Source: Leucobacter ruminantium (GTDB lineage: Bacteria > Actinomycetota > Actinomycetes > Actinomycetales > Microbacteriaceae). Taken from it: 63,982 nucleotides of DNA. Positions 11,667 through 20,542 of the stretch are shown one piece after another. The notes beneath the pieces were generated by a model, which had not been told where the DNA came from, did no database searches, and saw nothing but the letters and a program-made list of their open reading frames with translations. The DNA is taken from assembly GCF_017565705.1 (NCBI RefSeq), contig NZ_JAGDYL010000024.1, forward strand, positions 1 to 63,982, in the 5' to 3' direction. Both the position numbers and the translations under genes were made by a program. Each line of letters starts with the position of its first letter. Positions within the stretch are counted from its first letter, which is position 1.

Positions 11667-13691
11667 TTAGTTCCTCACTCCCACGAGTTCGCTGGTCTCA
11701 CCCAGCAGCTGGATCTTGGCGCCCTCCTCGGCCTTGCTCGGCACGAAGAAGAGCATCTGATGCGCGATCTCCTGCACGATGCGGTCCTGCTGACCGGAGA
11801 GGCCCGAGAGCGCCGTGACCACGCCGACCGCCTCCGGCTTGTAGCGCCCGCCGCCCGACTCGACGACCTGTTCCTCGATCACGGTCGTCGCGACGAGCGC
11901 GCCGCCCACACCCGTCGACAGCGCCACAGGGTCCTGATCGCCCTGGCGCGCCGACATGGAGAAGGTCATCGGCGTACCGGCCTCGGTCGCCTGAGCGGCC
12001 GCCTGGTCGACGCGGGCCTTGCCGTAGTTCTCGAGCAGCTTGTCGGTGCCGAGGTCGAAGAGCTCGAAGTGCTCCGACGCCTCGCCGTTCTGCAGCACCG
12101 AGGCGAACGCGGTGCCGACCTCGCCCGGCTGCAGCACGAGGCTCTCGAGATCCTCCGCGAGCAGCGCCGTGCCCTCCTCGGCGGGAGCGGCCTGCGGCAT
12201 CGAGATCCCGCCGCGCAGCGCGACGATGCGTGAGACGAGGAAGTTGTCGTGCGGCGTCTCCTGGGTCAGCACCATCGCGAGCGAGGGCGACGCCTCCTCC
12301 TCGGATCCCTTCTCCGCGCCGCCCTTCGTGGAAGCGGCCGTGACGAAGATCGTGCGCGGCCACGACTCGGTGCTCTGCACGAGCTCGTAGTCGAGCGCCT
12401 GATCGGTGATGTGCGGAGGGGTCACGCCGTAGTCGGGGACCGAGGCGCGGATCTTGTAGTTGGCCTCGCGCTGCGCCAGCGCATCGCCCGTGAACCGCTC
12501 CCGCAGCACCTCGGCGCTGAGCTTCTCGTCGGCGTCGCCCGCAACCTTCGAGACGCGCGCCACGATGCGGTCGAGCTGCGCCTCCGTGACCGGGATCGGG
12601 GCGCCGTTCTGCGGTGCGGGAGCCTCCGTCGTCGCCTGAGGCGCGCTCTCGCCGAACTGCGGCCAGTAGTTCGCCGAGCAGCCGCTCAGGCCGAGCGCGA
12701 CGGCAAGACCGAGCGCAGGCACCGCGATCCGGCGGTCGACTCGGGCCGAACCCCCTTCTGTCGACGGGGCGACACTCCGCCGCTTGCGGGAGAAGCTGTT
12801 GCGGATGCCCTGCAGCGGGCCCTTCCGACCGCGACGCGGACCGAGGCCGCGGCGGTCGTGATCGACCGCGAGGATGTAGAGCACGGCTCCGACGAGCGCG
12901 AGGATGCCGCCCGAGACGAGCAGCGGACCCGCCCACGGCGTGCTGCGATCCTGCACCCAGACGATCGAGACCGGTCCCGCGAGCGCCCGTTCGCCGTCCG
13001 CCGCCACGAGCACCGCCTGGTCCTCGGCGAGTTTCACCGGCATCCGCACCTCCTCCGCGTCACCGCTCAGCGCCTTCTCCTGCAGCCACAGGTCGCTGCC
13101 GCGCGGGTCGAGCCACTCGGGCTCGGCCGCACCCGGATCCGTCTGCTCCGCGTCGGCGGGGTCGGTGGTATCGGCCGGAGGCTCCGAGCCGTCCTCGGCA
13201 CGAGCATCGGCACCGTCCTCGGCCGGAGCCGAGGCCGGGACCGCGGTCGACTCGAGAGCGCGCGTCCCGGTGTCGGCCGCGAGGGCGACGTGGTCGAAGG
13301 TCGCCACCCACGCCCCCACGTCGATCGCCGATCCCGTGGCGGCGAAGGCGTCTTCGCCTCCCACCACGATGTTCGCCTGACCGGGCACCTTCGCGAGTTC
13401 CTCGCCGCTGATCACCGCGTAGTGGGCGTCCTTCTCCAAGGACGCCTCGTAGGTGATCTCGGCGGGGCCGGCGAGGAAGGTGCGCTGGCCGATGCCCAGC
13501 AGCAGCATCACGCCGGAGAGCACCAGCGCCGCAATCGCAAGCACATACCGCAAGGTGGCTCCTCTGAATGTCGTCGTTCTGAATCCGGCGGACGCCGGTT
13601 GCGCCGCCGCACCGGCGGGTGCGGCCGGCGCGCGATTCGTGATCCCTACAACGGTAGCGGAGGAATCCGTGCGTGTCGTGGACGAGCTCAT
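11667..13691 (-). CDS. Membrane protein fused to a lipoprotein-like domain
   Basis: 674 residues, family not recognised. Visible parts: a Ser/Ala/Pro-rich cytoplasmic start; a first membrane helix near 48-70 (YVLAIAALVLSGVMLLLGIG); an outside domain with an acidic Pro/Thr/Asp-rich stretch; a second helix near 258-282 (LLVSGGILALVGAVLYILAV); a strongly basic linker; then IAVPALGLAVALGLSGC, a textbook lipobox with Cys338, followed by a soluble domain of about 330 residues (LTQETPHDNFLVSRIVALR). The second half looks like a complete lipoprotein joined in frame to a two-helix membrane protein. An internal GTG start just before the lipobox could give a separate lipoprotein. It lies upstream of the thioredoxin gene with a 4-base gap. 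Confidence 0.75.
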   Translation of the reverse strand: MSSSTTRTDSSATVVGITNRAPAAPAGAAAQPASAGFRTTTFRGATLRYVLAIAALVLSGVMLLLGIGQRTFLAGPAEITYEASLEKDAHYAVISGEELAKVPGQANIVVGGEDAFAATGSAIDVGAWVATFDHVALAADTGTRALESTAVPASAPAEDGADARAEDGSEPPADTTDPADAEQTDPGAAEPEWLDPRGSDLWLQEKALSGDAEEVRMPVKLAEDQAVLVAADGERALAGPVSIVWVQDRSTPWAGPLLVSGGILALVGAVLYILAVDHDRRGLGPRRGRKGPLQGIRNSFSRKRRSVAPSTEGGSARVDRRIAVPALGLAVALGLSGCSANYWPQFGESAPQATTEAPAPQNGAPIPVTEAQLDRIVARVSKVAGDADEKLSAEVLRERFTGDALAQREANYKIRASVPDYGVTPPHITDQALDYELVQSTESWPRTIFVTAASTKGGAEKGSEEEASPSLAMVLTQETPHDNFLVSRIVALRGGISMPQAAPAEEGTALLAEDLESLVLQPGEVGTAFASVLQNGEASEHFELFDLGTDKLLENYGKARVDQAAAQATEAGTPMTFSMSARQGDQDPVALSTGVGGALVATTVIEEQVVESGGGRYKPEAVGVVTALSGLSGQQDRIVQEIAHQMLFFVPSKAEEGAKIQLLGETSELVGVRN

Positions 13692-13929
13692 GCATCCGTC
13701 CGTCGAGACTCCGCAGCTGCGGATCGGTGCGCGCCGTGGGCGCCGAGGGCAAGCTCACCGTCGACACCTCAGCCGGGCTCCCGCCGTCGAGCGAATCCGC
13801 GCGCGTCATGGGCCCGCGTGCCAGCGTCTCCACCCCTGACTCCGGGAAGTGAACTATCATGGCTCTTTGTATCTTCCGCGCCCCCTTCCGGCGCAGCGCT
13901 TCGCATTCACCTTCCCGTTCGGAGGCCAC

Positions 13930-16767
13930 TTGTCCGAATCAGCCCAGCAGTTCTCACCGGCCTTCCGCGGCTACAACCGCGAGGAGGTCGACGAGCGCGT
14001 CGCAGCCCTCACCGGTCACATCTCGACGCTGCAGGCGCACCTCGAGGCGCTGCAGACCGCTCATCAGGAGGCATCGCGAACCGGTGACGAGCAGCGGCAG
14101 CTGATCGCGGAGCTGCAGGAGCAGGTCGCGGAACTCGGCGCGAGCGGCTACTCGGGACTCGGACTGCGCGTCGAGAAGAGCCTGCAGATCGCGGAGGATC
14201 ACGCGCAGCGCCTGATGGCGCAAGCCGATCTCGACGCCGAGAAGCTGCGCCGCTCCTCCGAGGAGGAGAGCCGGCGCGTGCTCGAAGACGCGCACGGCAA
14301 GGCGGACGCGCTGCTCGCGGCGGCTGCGGAACAGGCCGAGATCATCCTGACCGGAGCCCGCACGGATGTGGCGCAGCAGACCGGTGAGGCGAACGCCGAG
14401 CGCGAGCGCCTGCTCGACGAGGCCCGCCGCGCCGCCGAGCTCACCCGCGGCTCCGCGGAGCGCGAGACCGCGACCCTCCGCGAGACCGCCGAGCGCGAGG
14501 CGGCCGAGATCCTTGCGAGGGCGCGGGCGGAGGCCGAGCGGCTCGCAGGCGAGGCGCGCAGCGCCGCGAACGAGCTGCGCGCGGAGACCGAGCGTCACGC
14601 CGAGGAGTTCGACCGCAGGAAGGCGGAGGATCAGCGCCAGGCCGAGCTCGAGCGCGCGCGGCTCGTGCAGGAGGGCGAACGCGCGCGCGCAGAGTTCGAG
14701 GCCAAGCGCCAGCGCGAGGAGGCCGAGCTCGAGGAGCGCTTCACCGAGCGCGAGCGCGAGCTCGAGACCCGGTTCGCGGCGCAGCAGCGCGAGCTCACCG
14801 CCGAGATCGAGACCCTGCGGGGCCGGGTGGCACAGGAGCGTGCCGAGCACGACGCCGCGATCGCGGCCGAGCGCGAGCAGCACGAGCGGGCGATCGCAGC
14901 CGAGCGCGCCGCACACGAGGACCGTATCGCGCAGGAGCGCGCCGAGCACGACGCCGCGATCGCGCGCGAACTGACGCTGCAGCGCAGCGAGATCGAGACG
15001 CTGGCGGCGCAGGCGCTCCGGGAGCGGGAGCGGGACGATGCTCGGGCCGCTGAGGCGCGCGAGCGCCTCGATGCGGAGCAGGCCGCCGGCCTGGCCGCCG
15101 TTCGTGAGGCGCAGGAAGCCGCCATCGCCGCGGAGCTCGAGGAGCACAGGACCCGCATCGAGACCGAGCGCGACACCCACGAGCGCACGATCGCCTCCGA
15201 GCTCGCAGCCCACGAGCGACGCATCGCCGAAGAGCGCGCGGCGCATGAGGACGCGGTGCGCAGCTCGACCGTCGAGCACGAGGCGCGGCTGCGCCGAGAG
15301 CTCGAGGCGCAGGATGCCGAACTCGCCTCCGCGCGCGAGGCGCACGAGCAGCGCATCGCCGAAGAGCGCACCTCTCACGAGGAATCGATCCGTGCGGAGC
15401 GCGAGGCGCACGAGGCGCGCATCGCAGCCGAGCTGGAAGAGCACAACTCGCGCATCGCGACCGAGCTGGAACAGCACGAAGCGCGCATCGCGGCGGAACG
15501 CGAGCAGCACGAAGCGGCCCTCGCGGAGGAGCGCGAGGCGCAGACCGCACGACTCCGCTCCGAGCGGGAAGCGCAGGAGACCGAACTCGTCGAGCAGCGC
15601 GGAGCGCTGGAGCGCGAGCTCGCGGAGCAGCGCAGGGCGCACGAGAGCCGCATCGGCGAGGAGCTCGCGGCGCATCAGGATCGTCTCATCTCGGAGCGCG
15701 ACGCGCACGTCGCCAGGATCTCGTCCGAGCTCGAGCAGCACGAGAGCCGCATCGCCTCCGAGCGCGAACAGCAGGAGCGTGAGCTCGCTGAGGCCCTGGC
15801 GGCGCACACCGCACGGCTCTCCGACGAGACCACGGTGCACGAGGAGCGGATCGCCGCGCAGCTGCGCGAGCACGAGCAGCGTCTCGCCGACGAGCGGGCC
15901 GCCGCCGCGGAACGTCTCCGCATCGATCGCGACGAGGCGGCCACCGCGCTCGGGCAGCAGCGCGAGGCGCTCGAGCTGGAGATCGAGCGCGAACGGGCGA
16001 AGCTCGCCGACGACCTCGAGCGCGAGCGCGCCGAGCACGACCGCGCGATCGCCACGGCGCTCGCCGCGCACGAGGAGGAGCTGCGCGTGCAGCGCGAGGC
16101 CGCAGCCGCGGCCATCGATCGCGAGGTGGCAGCCAAGCGCGTCGCGGTCGTGGAGGAGACCGATCTGCTGCGCGCCGACACCGTCGCAGAGCTCGCGGAG
16201 TACCGCAACGGCGAGGAGACTCAGCTCGCCGAGGCGCGGGCAGCGGCTGAGGACGAACTGCGGGCGCTGCGCGAGCGGATCGACTCGGAGACCATCGCGT
16301 TCGCGCAGAACTCGGCGCAGCAGCGAGATCAGCTGGCCCAGGAGCTCGCCGAGCGCCAGCGCACGGCGGCCGAGGCCTCGCGCCGCGAGCTGGAGGCGGC
16401 GACCTCCGAGCTCGAGCAGCTGCGGGCTCAGCTCGAGGAGGCCCGCGCGGAATACCAGCGCATCACCTCCGAGGCGGCGCACGATGCGCAGGAGATCCGC
16501 GCAGCGGCGGAGCGGCAGGCCGCCGAGGTCAAGCTCGAGGCGGAGCGACGCGCGCAGACCACCTTCGCCGCGGCCGAGGAACGGGCGACGAAGGTGCTCG
16601 CCGCGGCGGAGGACCGCATGACCCAGCTGAAGGTCGAGCGCGGGGCCGTCGCACGCTATTTCGAGAGCCTGGGCGAGGTCATCACCAATGCCCAGAAGAT
16701 GAGCACCGTCACCGGCACCGCCGTCGAGCAGCCCGTCAGGACCGACGACGAGCGTACGGCGGGCTGA
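13930..16767 (+). CDS. Long coiled-coil cytoskeletal protein with DivIVA-like head
   Basis: 945 residues from a TTG at 13930 with GGAGG four bases upstream; the in-frame ATG at 13849 would add an unconserved Pro/Phe-rich leader. The head FSPAFRGYNREEVDERVAAL resembles the DivIVA N-terminus (GYxxxEVDERV). Nearly everything else is helical, Arg/Glu/Ala-rich coiled coil. Two blocks are tandem 11-residue repeats of the type RIAxERExHEx: five units at about residues 299-353 and thirty unbroken units at about 398-727. The tail has hydrophobic heptads and ends in VEQPVRTDDERTAG. By analogy with Scy/FilP/DivIVA, the likely job is polar growth or division scaffolding (inference). An RNase H gene follows after 29 bases. 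Confidence 0.85.
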   Translation: MSESAQQFSPAFRGYNREEVDERVAALTGHISTLQAHLEALQTAHQEASRTGDEQRQLIAELQEQVAELGASGYSGLGLRVEKSLQIAEDHAQRLMAQADLDAEKLRRSSEEESRRVLEDAHGKADALLAAAAEQAEIILTGARTDVAQQTGEANAERERLLDEARRAAELTRGSAERETATLRETAEREAAEILARARAEAERLAGEARSAANELRAETERHAEEFDRRKAEDQRQAELERARLVQEGERARAEFEAKRQREEAELEERFTERERELETRFAAQQRELTAEIETLRGRVAQERAEHDAAIAAEREQHERAIAAERAAHEDRIAQERAEHDAAIARELTLQRSEIETLAAQALRERERDDARAAEARERLDAEQAAGLAAVREAQEAAIAAELEEHRTRIETERDTHERTIASELAAHERRIAEERAAHEDAVRSSTVEHEARLRRELEAQDAELASAREAHEQRIAEERTSHEESIRAEREAHEARIAAELEEHNSRIATELEQHEARIAAEREQHEAALAEEREAQTARLRSEREAQETELVEQRGALERELAEQRRAHESRIGEELAAHQDRLISERDAHVARISSELEQHESRIASEREQQERELAEALAAHTARLSDETTVHEERIAAQLREHEQRLADERAAAAERLRIDRDEAATALGQQREALELEIERERAKLADDLERERAEHDRAIATALAAHEEELRVQREAAAAAIDREVAAKRVAVVEETDLLRADTVAELAEYRNGEETQLAEARAAAEDELRALRERIDSETIAFAQNSAQQRDQLAQELAERQRTAAEASRRELEAATSELEQLRAQLEEARAEYQRITSEAAHDAQEIRAAAERQAAEVKLEAERRAQTTFAAAEERATKVLAAAEDRMTQLKVERGAVARYFESLGEVITNAQKMSTVTGTAVEQPVRTDDERTAG
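14824..14988 (+). repeat. Five tandem 33-bp (11-codon) repeats
   Basis: Five consecutive 11-residue units, RVAQERAEHDA, AIAAEREQHER, AIAAERAAHED, RIAQERAEHDA and AIARELTLQRS. Units 1 and 4 are nearly identical in DNA, 99 bases apart, implying recent duplication within the coiled-coil gene. Confidence 0.9.
15121..16110 (+). repeat. Thirty tandem 33-bp (11-codon) repeats
   Basis: Thirty uninterrupted 11-residue units, from AIAAELEEHRT to ELRVQREAAAA, consensus RIAxERExHEx. The phase is kept for 990 bases without one insertion or deletion. This is hendecad rather than heptad periodicity, which favours a straight or slightly right-handed coiled-coil rod. Confidence 0.92.
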
Positions 16768-16796
16768 CCGCGCCCGCGCTCTGACAGGATAGAGGG

Positions 16797-17321
16797 ATGG
16801 CAATCACCGCAGCGGCAGACGGTTCGGCACTCGGCAACCCAGGCCCGGCCGGATGGGCCTGGGTGATCGACGAGCGGCAGTGGCGCGCGGGCGGCTGGCC
16901 CCGCGCCACCAACAACCAGGGCGAGCTGATGGCCGTGCTCGACCTGCTGCGGGCCACGGCCCACCGCGCGGACGAACCGCTGCTCGTGCTGTGCGACAGC
17001 CAGTACGTGATCAACTCGGTGACGAAGTGGATGCCCGGCTGGAAGCGGCGCGGCTGGCGCAAGGCCGACGGCAAGCCGGTGCTCAACAGGGATCTGCTGG
17101 AACAGCTCGACGCCGCCCTCGCAGGTCGAAATGTGAAGTTCGAGTGGGTGAAGGGGCACGCCGGCCATCCGCTCAACGAGGCGGCCGACCTGCGCGCCCG
17201 CGCGGTCGCCACGGCCTTCCGCTCCGGTCTCGCGCCCGACCCCGGGCCGGGTCTCGCAGGGGCGGCTGCCGCGGTCGAGATCGAGCCGAGCACCGCAGCG
17301 GCGCCCCCGACTCTGTTCTAA
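16797..17321 (+). CDS. rnhA: Ribonuclease HI-family protein
   Basis: 174 residues. Catalytic acids are present: Asp8 in TAAADGSALGNPG, Glu43 in NNQGELMAV and Asp67 in LCDSQYVINS. The fourth acid and the loop histidine lie in VKGHAGHPLNEAADLRAR. The basic handle KWMPGWKRRGWRKADGKPV, which grips the hybrid, is intact. It degrades RNA in RNA-DNA hybrids. The last 35 residues are a low-complexity Ala/Pro tail. It follows the coiled-coil gene by 29 bases and converges with the next gene, whose stop is four bases away. Confidence 0.92.
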   Translation: MAITAAADGSALGNPGPAGWAWVIDERQWRAGGWPRATNNQGELMAVLDLLRATAHRADEPLLVLCDSQYVINSVTKWMPGWKRRGWRKADGKPVLNRDLLEQLDAALAGRNVKFEWVKGHAGHPLNEAADLRARAVATAFRSGLAPDPGPGLAGAAAAVEIEPSTAAAPPTLF

Positions 17322-17325
17322 AGGT

Positions 17326-17622
17326 TCAGAAGCTGCGCCAGCAGTGGGCGTGGTAGTGCCGACGATCCCTCACGGCCGCCTCATCGCCGAAGAAGTGCTC
17401 GGCGTTCCAGGCCACGACGTGCGCCTGACCGGCCGGGATATCCGTGCCGCACGACGGACAGCGGTAGACCTTCTCGGCTCGGTGGGCCGGGATATCGCGC
17501 ACGAACCATTCCAGGCCCCGCCGCGACTCGCGACGCGCTCCCCCGTAGGCGAGCCTCGTGACGTCGCGCGGAGGCTCCTGGGCGGCCCGCTGATACTTGT
17601 TGACGCGGCGGTTACGCGCCAC
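17326..17622 (-). CDS. Small zinc-ribbon protein (98 aa)
   Basis: 98 residues, basic N-terminus (MARNRRVNKYQRAAQEPPRDVTRL), then VYRCPSCGTDIPAGQAHVVAW and a C-terminal RRHYHAHCWRSF. The CxxC and the HxHCW cluster could bind one zinc. It belongs to a short conserved actinobacterial type without a known role, sometimes called an ATP/GTP-binding protein without evidence. It lies 6 bases after the secreted SLT-like gene on the same strand. Confidence 0.8.
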   Translation of the reverse strand: MARNRRVNKYQRAAQEPPRDVTRLAYGGARRESRRGLEWFVRDIPAHRAEKVYRCPSCGTDIPAGQAHVVAWNAEHFFGDEAAVRDRRHYHAHCWRSF

Positions 17623-17628
17623 GCCGGG

Positions 17629-18258
17629 TCACCACCAGTCGTTCGCCTGCCAGAAGTCAAACGCACCCTTCCAACCGCAGTACATGCGGCCCGATACGCA
17701 GGTATGGGCATACTGATTCGCCCAAATCAGATTGGCCACAGGGTCATAACCGTTCCCGCCAGGGACCTTGCTGCAGGGCAATGCCTGTGCCAGGCCACAC
17801 GCACCCGAAGTCGCGTTCGTCGCGTTCGGGTTCCAGCCGCTCTCGCGCGAGACAATCTGGTCGACATAGAACCAGTCGCTCTCGGGGATGCCGGCGGCAG
17901 CCATCCATTCGGCGGGCGCACCGCCGCCCGTGTACCTCGCGGGCGCGGAGGCGGACGACGACTGGTCCTTCTTCGCCGCCTCGGCCTCGGCGGCCGCCTT
18001 CTCCGCTTCGAGGCGCTTGCGCTCCTCCTCCGGATCGGGCAGCGTGACCGTGGGAACCTCCGCGAAGACGAGATCGTCTTCGGGATTCTCGTTGGGCACG
18101 AACTCCTGGGTGATGCGCGCCTGGAACGCGGCCTCGTCGGCCTGGGCGCTCGGCATCGAGAAGGGCGCCACCACGGCGCCGCCGAAGAGCACAGCGACCG
18201 CGACTACCGCGAACGGGGCTCGGAGTCTGGTCCAGGGGGAACGGAAGGAGTGATTCAC
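17629..18258 (-). CDS. Secreted lysozyme-fold (SLT/aggregation-promoting factor-like) protein
   Basis: About 209 residues from a GTG at 18258 (a second GTG at 18267 is also in frame). Signal peptide LRAPFAVVAVAVLFGGAVVAPFSMPSAQA, then an acidic and Lys/Ala coiled linker, then a C-terminal lysozyme-like domain. That domain has the putative catalytic Glu in VSRESGWNPNATN, followed by SGACGLAQALPCSK and the final FDFWQANDWW. It is probably a peptidoglycan lytic enzyme exported by Sec. A sigma-A type promoter lies immediately upstream, leaving little or no leader. Confidence 0.85.
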   Translation of the reverse strand: MNHSFRSPWTRLRAPFAVVAVAVLFGGAVVAPFSMPSAQADEAAFQARITQEFVPNENPEDDLVFAEVPTVTLPDPEEERKRLEAEKAAAEAEAAKKDQSSSASAPARYTGGGAPAEWMAAAGIPESDWFYVDQIVSRESGWNPNATNATSGACGLAQALPCSKVPGGNGYDPVANLIWANQYAHTCVSGRMYCGWKGAFDFWQANDWW

Positions 18259-18276
18259 GACAGGCACAATGTAACG

Positions 18277-18305
18277 ATTGTATCTCGGCGCGACGGACAG
18301 GGCAA
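18277..18305 (-). promoter_or_regulatory. Promoter of the SLT-like gene
   Basis: On the minus strand, TTGCCC (18305-18300), a 17-base spacer and TACAAT (18282-18277). Initiation would fall near 18270, within a few bases of the GTG codons at 18267 and 18258, so the message may be leaderless. Confidence 0.65.
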
Positions 18306-18403
18306 CGCCCCGCCGTGCCTTCTCAACGTTGTCATTCCGCACGACAGAGGAGAAGACGCCCGGATCATGCGCGACTTCGAGAGAGGCCCCGAACGCCTCG
18401 GCC

Positions 18404-19009
18404 TCATCGGGTCGAGAGGATCAGGTCCACGACCGAGTCGAGCAGCGCATCCACCTGGTCCTCGTCGTATCCCCGCCACTGCGAGTGGAACACCACGTCG
18501 CGCACATCGGCCGGAGCGATCGCGATCTCCCGCCGCTCGAACATGTCGGAGACTCGATCGAGGAACGCATCGACCTGCGAACGACGATAGCCGGTGGCGA
18601 ACAGACCCCTGCGGCGGAAGCGCCGACCGCGCGGGCGCTGCAAACGGCCGCGCACCTCCGACAGCAGCTGGCGGGTCTCGTCCCACCAGGCGTCCTCGCC
18701 GATCTCGCGGAGGCGGGCACGACGCTCCCGCTCGAAAAAGACTTCCTCGAGGCGGTCCATCGCCGCATCCACATAGCGGGCGGAGTACCCCCGCTTCCTC
18801 ACGGCGAAGGCCGTGCCGCGCACCTCGGCGGCGGTCATCCCCGATCCCTCGCCCGATGCCGTCTCGTAGCTCGAACGCGCACGTTCGAGGAACGCGTCGA
18901 CCTGCTCGGGGTGGTAGCCGAGCTCGGACTTGCCTGCGAGGGGGAACGCCGTGTGCACCACACCATTCTGCCCGCCGCGCTTCGCCTCTTGCTGAACGCC
19001 CTGCGCCAT
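18404..19009 (-). CDS. DivIVA-related protein with four GYxxxxVDA repeats
   Basis: 201 residues. Four short repeats share the DivI1A-type motif: GYHPEQVDAFLERAR, GYSARYVDAAMDRLE, GYRRSQVDAFLDRVS and GYDEDQVDALLDSVV. In DivIVA this segment (G-Y-x4-V-D-x-F/L) is the membrane-binding head. It lacks the long coiled coil of DivIVA. The basic linker RLQRPRGRRFRRR between repeats two and three could contact the membrane. The ATG overlaps the cdsA stop by one base (TGATG), tying it to phospholipid synthesis. A role at curved membrane or the pole is inference. Confidence 0.85.
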   Translation of the reverse strand: MAQGVQQEAKRGGQNGVVHTAFPLAGKSELGYHPEQVDAFLERARSSYETASGEGSGMTAAEVRGTAFAVRKRGYSARYVDAAMDRLEEVFFERERRARLREIGEDAWWDETRQLLSEVRGRLQRPRGRRFRRRGLFATGYRRSQVDAFLDRVSDMFERREIAIAPADVRDVVFHSQWRGYDEDQVDALLDSVVDLILSTR

Positions 19010-19926
19010 CACACCACTCCCAATACGAGCGCGACCCCGTACACGCCGACGGCGGACGGGAGGAGCGAATCGAGCCGGTCGAGGAAACCGCCGTGACCGG
19101 GGATCCACGAACTCATGTCCTTCACTCCCAGATTCCGTTTGATGAGCGACTCGGTGAGATCGCCCCCGGTCGCCGTCAGCAGCACGACGAGGCCGAGCAC
19201 CACGCCGACCCACCACGGCTGCCGCAGCGCGAACAACGAGACGACGACTCCGACGATCACGGCGACGAGCGCCGCTCCCGCGAATCCCTCCCATGTCTTG
19301 TTCGGGCTGATCCGCGGCGTCATCTTGTGCTTGCCGAGCGTCACTCCCGCCGCATAGGCCCCCACATCGACGGAGACCACGACGGCGACGAGCCCGAAGA
19401 CCCACCACTCCCCCCGTTCACCGCTCAGCAGGAGCACCGCGAACGAGGCGAGGAAGGCGACGTAGACGAGCGTGAAGAGGCCAGAGAACACATCGCGCAC
19501 CAGCGTGCGCGGCGCCGTCTCCCAGCTCGGAACAAGCCCCTCGACGAGGCGCCACAGCGTCAGCAGCACCGATCCGGCGAAGAGCCCGAGCAGCATGCCC
19601 TCAGCCCCCCAGAAATAGGCGCCGACGACCACGACGAGGCCGCCGAGCACTACGCCGACGCGCGGCACCCGCCGCCCCGCGGTGCGGAACGCCGCGGCGA
19701 GCTCGACGAGCGCGATCGAGACGAGCGCGGCGACGAGCACCGCGAACAGTCCCTTCAGCAGGAAGAGGCTCGCGATGAAGATCGCGGCGAAGATCAGGCC
19801 GGAACCGATCGCGAAGACCAGATTGCGACCGGCTCGCGCCTCGATGCGGGCGTTCGTCGCCTCGAGCTGCGCACGCTTCGATTCCAGGTGAGCCCTGATC
19901 TCATCGCGGCGCTCCGAGCCCGACAT
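19009..19926 (-). CDS. cdsA: Phosphatidate cytidylyltransferase (CDP-diacylglycerol synthase)
   Basis: 305 residues with a soluble helical N-terminus (1-35) and about eight membrane segments. The family signature is complete near the C-terminus: ESLIKRNLGVKD then PGHGGFLDRLDS. It makes CDP-diacylglycerol from phosphatidate and CTP, the precursor of actinobacterial phospholipids and of cardiolipin. ISPNKTWEG is a second conserved block. It follows frr by 5 bases, in the usual pyrH-frr-cdsA order. Confidence 0.95.
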   Translation of the reverse strand: MSGSERRDEIRAHLESKRAQLEATNARIEARAGRNLVFAIGSGLIFAAIFIASLFLLKGLFAVLVAALVSIALVELAAAFRTAGRRVPRVGVVLGGLVVVVGAYFWGAEGMLLGLFAGSVLLTLWRLVEGLVPSWETAPRTLVRDVFSGLFTLVYVAFLASFAVLLLSGERGEWWVFGLVAVVVSVDVGAYAAGVTLGKHKMTPRISPNKTWEGFAGAALVAVIVGVVVSLFALRQPWWVGVVLGLVVLLTATGGDLTESLIKRNLGVKDMSSWIPGHGGFLDRLDSLLPSAVGVYGVALVLGVV

Positions 19927-19931
19927 CGCAG

Positions 19932-20486
19932 TCAGACCTCCAGGAGTTCGGCTTCTTTGCGCTTCATCGCGTCGTCGATCAGCTCGATGAACTGCTTGGT
20001 GACGGCCTCGAGTTCCTTCTCGGCCCGCGCCACGTCGTCCTCGCCGATCTCGCTCTTCAGCGCATCCAGTTCGTCCTTGCCGTGACGACGCACACCGCGC
20101 ACCGCGACGCGCGCATCCTCGGCGCGGTTCTTCACGATCTTGACGAACTCCTTGCGGCGCTCCTCCGTCAGCTCGGGCAGGGTGACGCGGATCACGTTGC
20201 CGTCGTTCGAGGGGTTGGCACCGAGGTTCGGCATGTCGCGAATGGCCTGCTCGATGCCCTTCATCGCGCCCTTGTCGTAGGGGGTGATCAGCAGGCTGCG
20301 GGCGTCCTGGTTCTGCACCGATGCGAGCTGCGGCAGCGGGGTGGGCGTGCCGTAGTAGTCGACCTGCAGGTTCTGCAGCAGCGCCGGGTTCGCACGGCCC
20401 GTGCGCACCGTGGCGAAGCTCTCCTTCGCGGCGTCGACCGCCTTCGTCATGCGTTCCCTGACATCGGCGAAGACTTCTTCGATCAC
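19932..20486 (-). CDS. frr: Ribosome recycling factor
   Basis: 184 residues, the exact family length. [47 protein letters not shown] and the C-terminal [19 protein letters not shown] are standard. With EF-G it splits post-termination ribosomes. Located between pyrH (56 bases upstream) and cdsA; none of the window-wide GAGGGATC octamers occur here. Confidence 0.97.
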   Translation of the reverse strand: MIEEVFADVRERMTKAVDAAKESFATVRTGRANPALLQNLQVDYYGTPTPLPQLASVQNQDARSLLITPYDKGAMKGIEQAIRDMPNLGANPSNDGNVIRVTLPELTEERRKEFVKIVKNRAEDARVAVRGVRRHGKDELDALKSEIGEDDVARAEKELEAVTKQFIELIDDAMKRKEAELLEV

Positions 20487-20542
20487 GGCGTTCTCCTTGC
20501 TCCGGTGGTCAATATTTCAAGTCTAGTGGTGGCGCGCAGGAC

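Noticed and set aside
14824..16110. Tandem repeats that could be taken for a CRISPR array
   Set aside because: Units are contiguous 33-mers with no spacers, in frame and diverged as protein repeats; no cas genes are present.
13954..16803. A 949-codon minus-strand frame antisense to the coiled-coil gene
   Set aside because: Leu/Arg-rich mirror of the hendecad repeats; its periodicity comes from the 33-bp repeats on the other strand.
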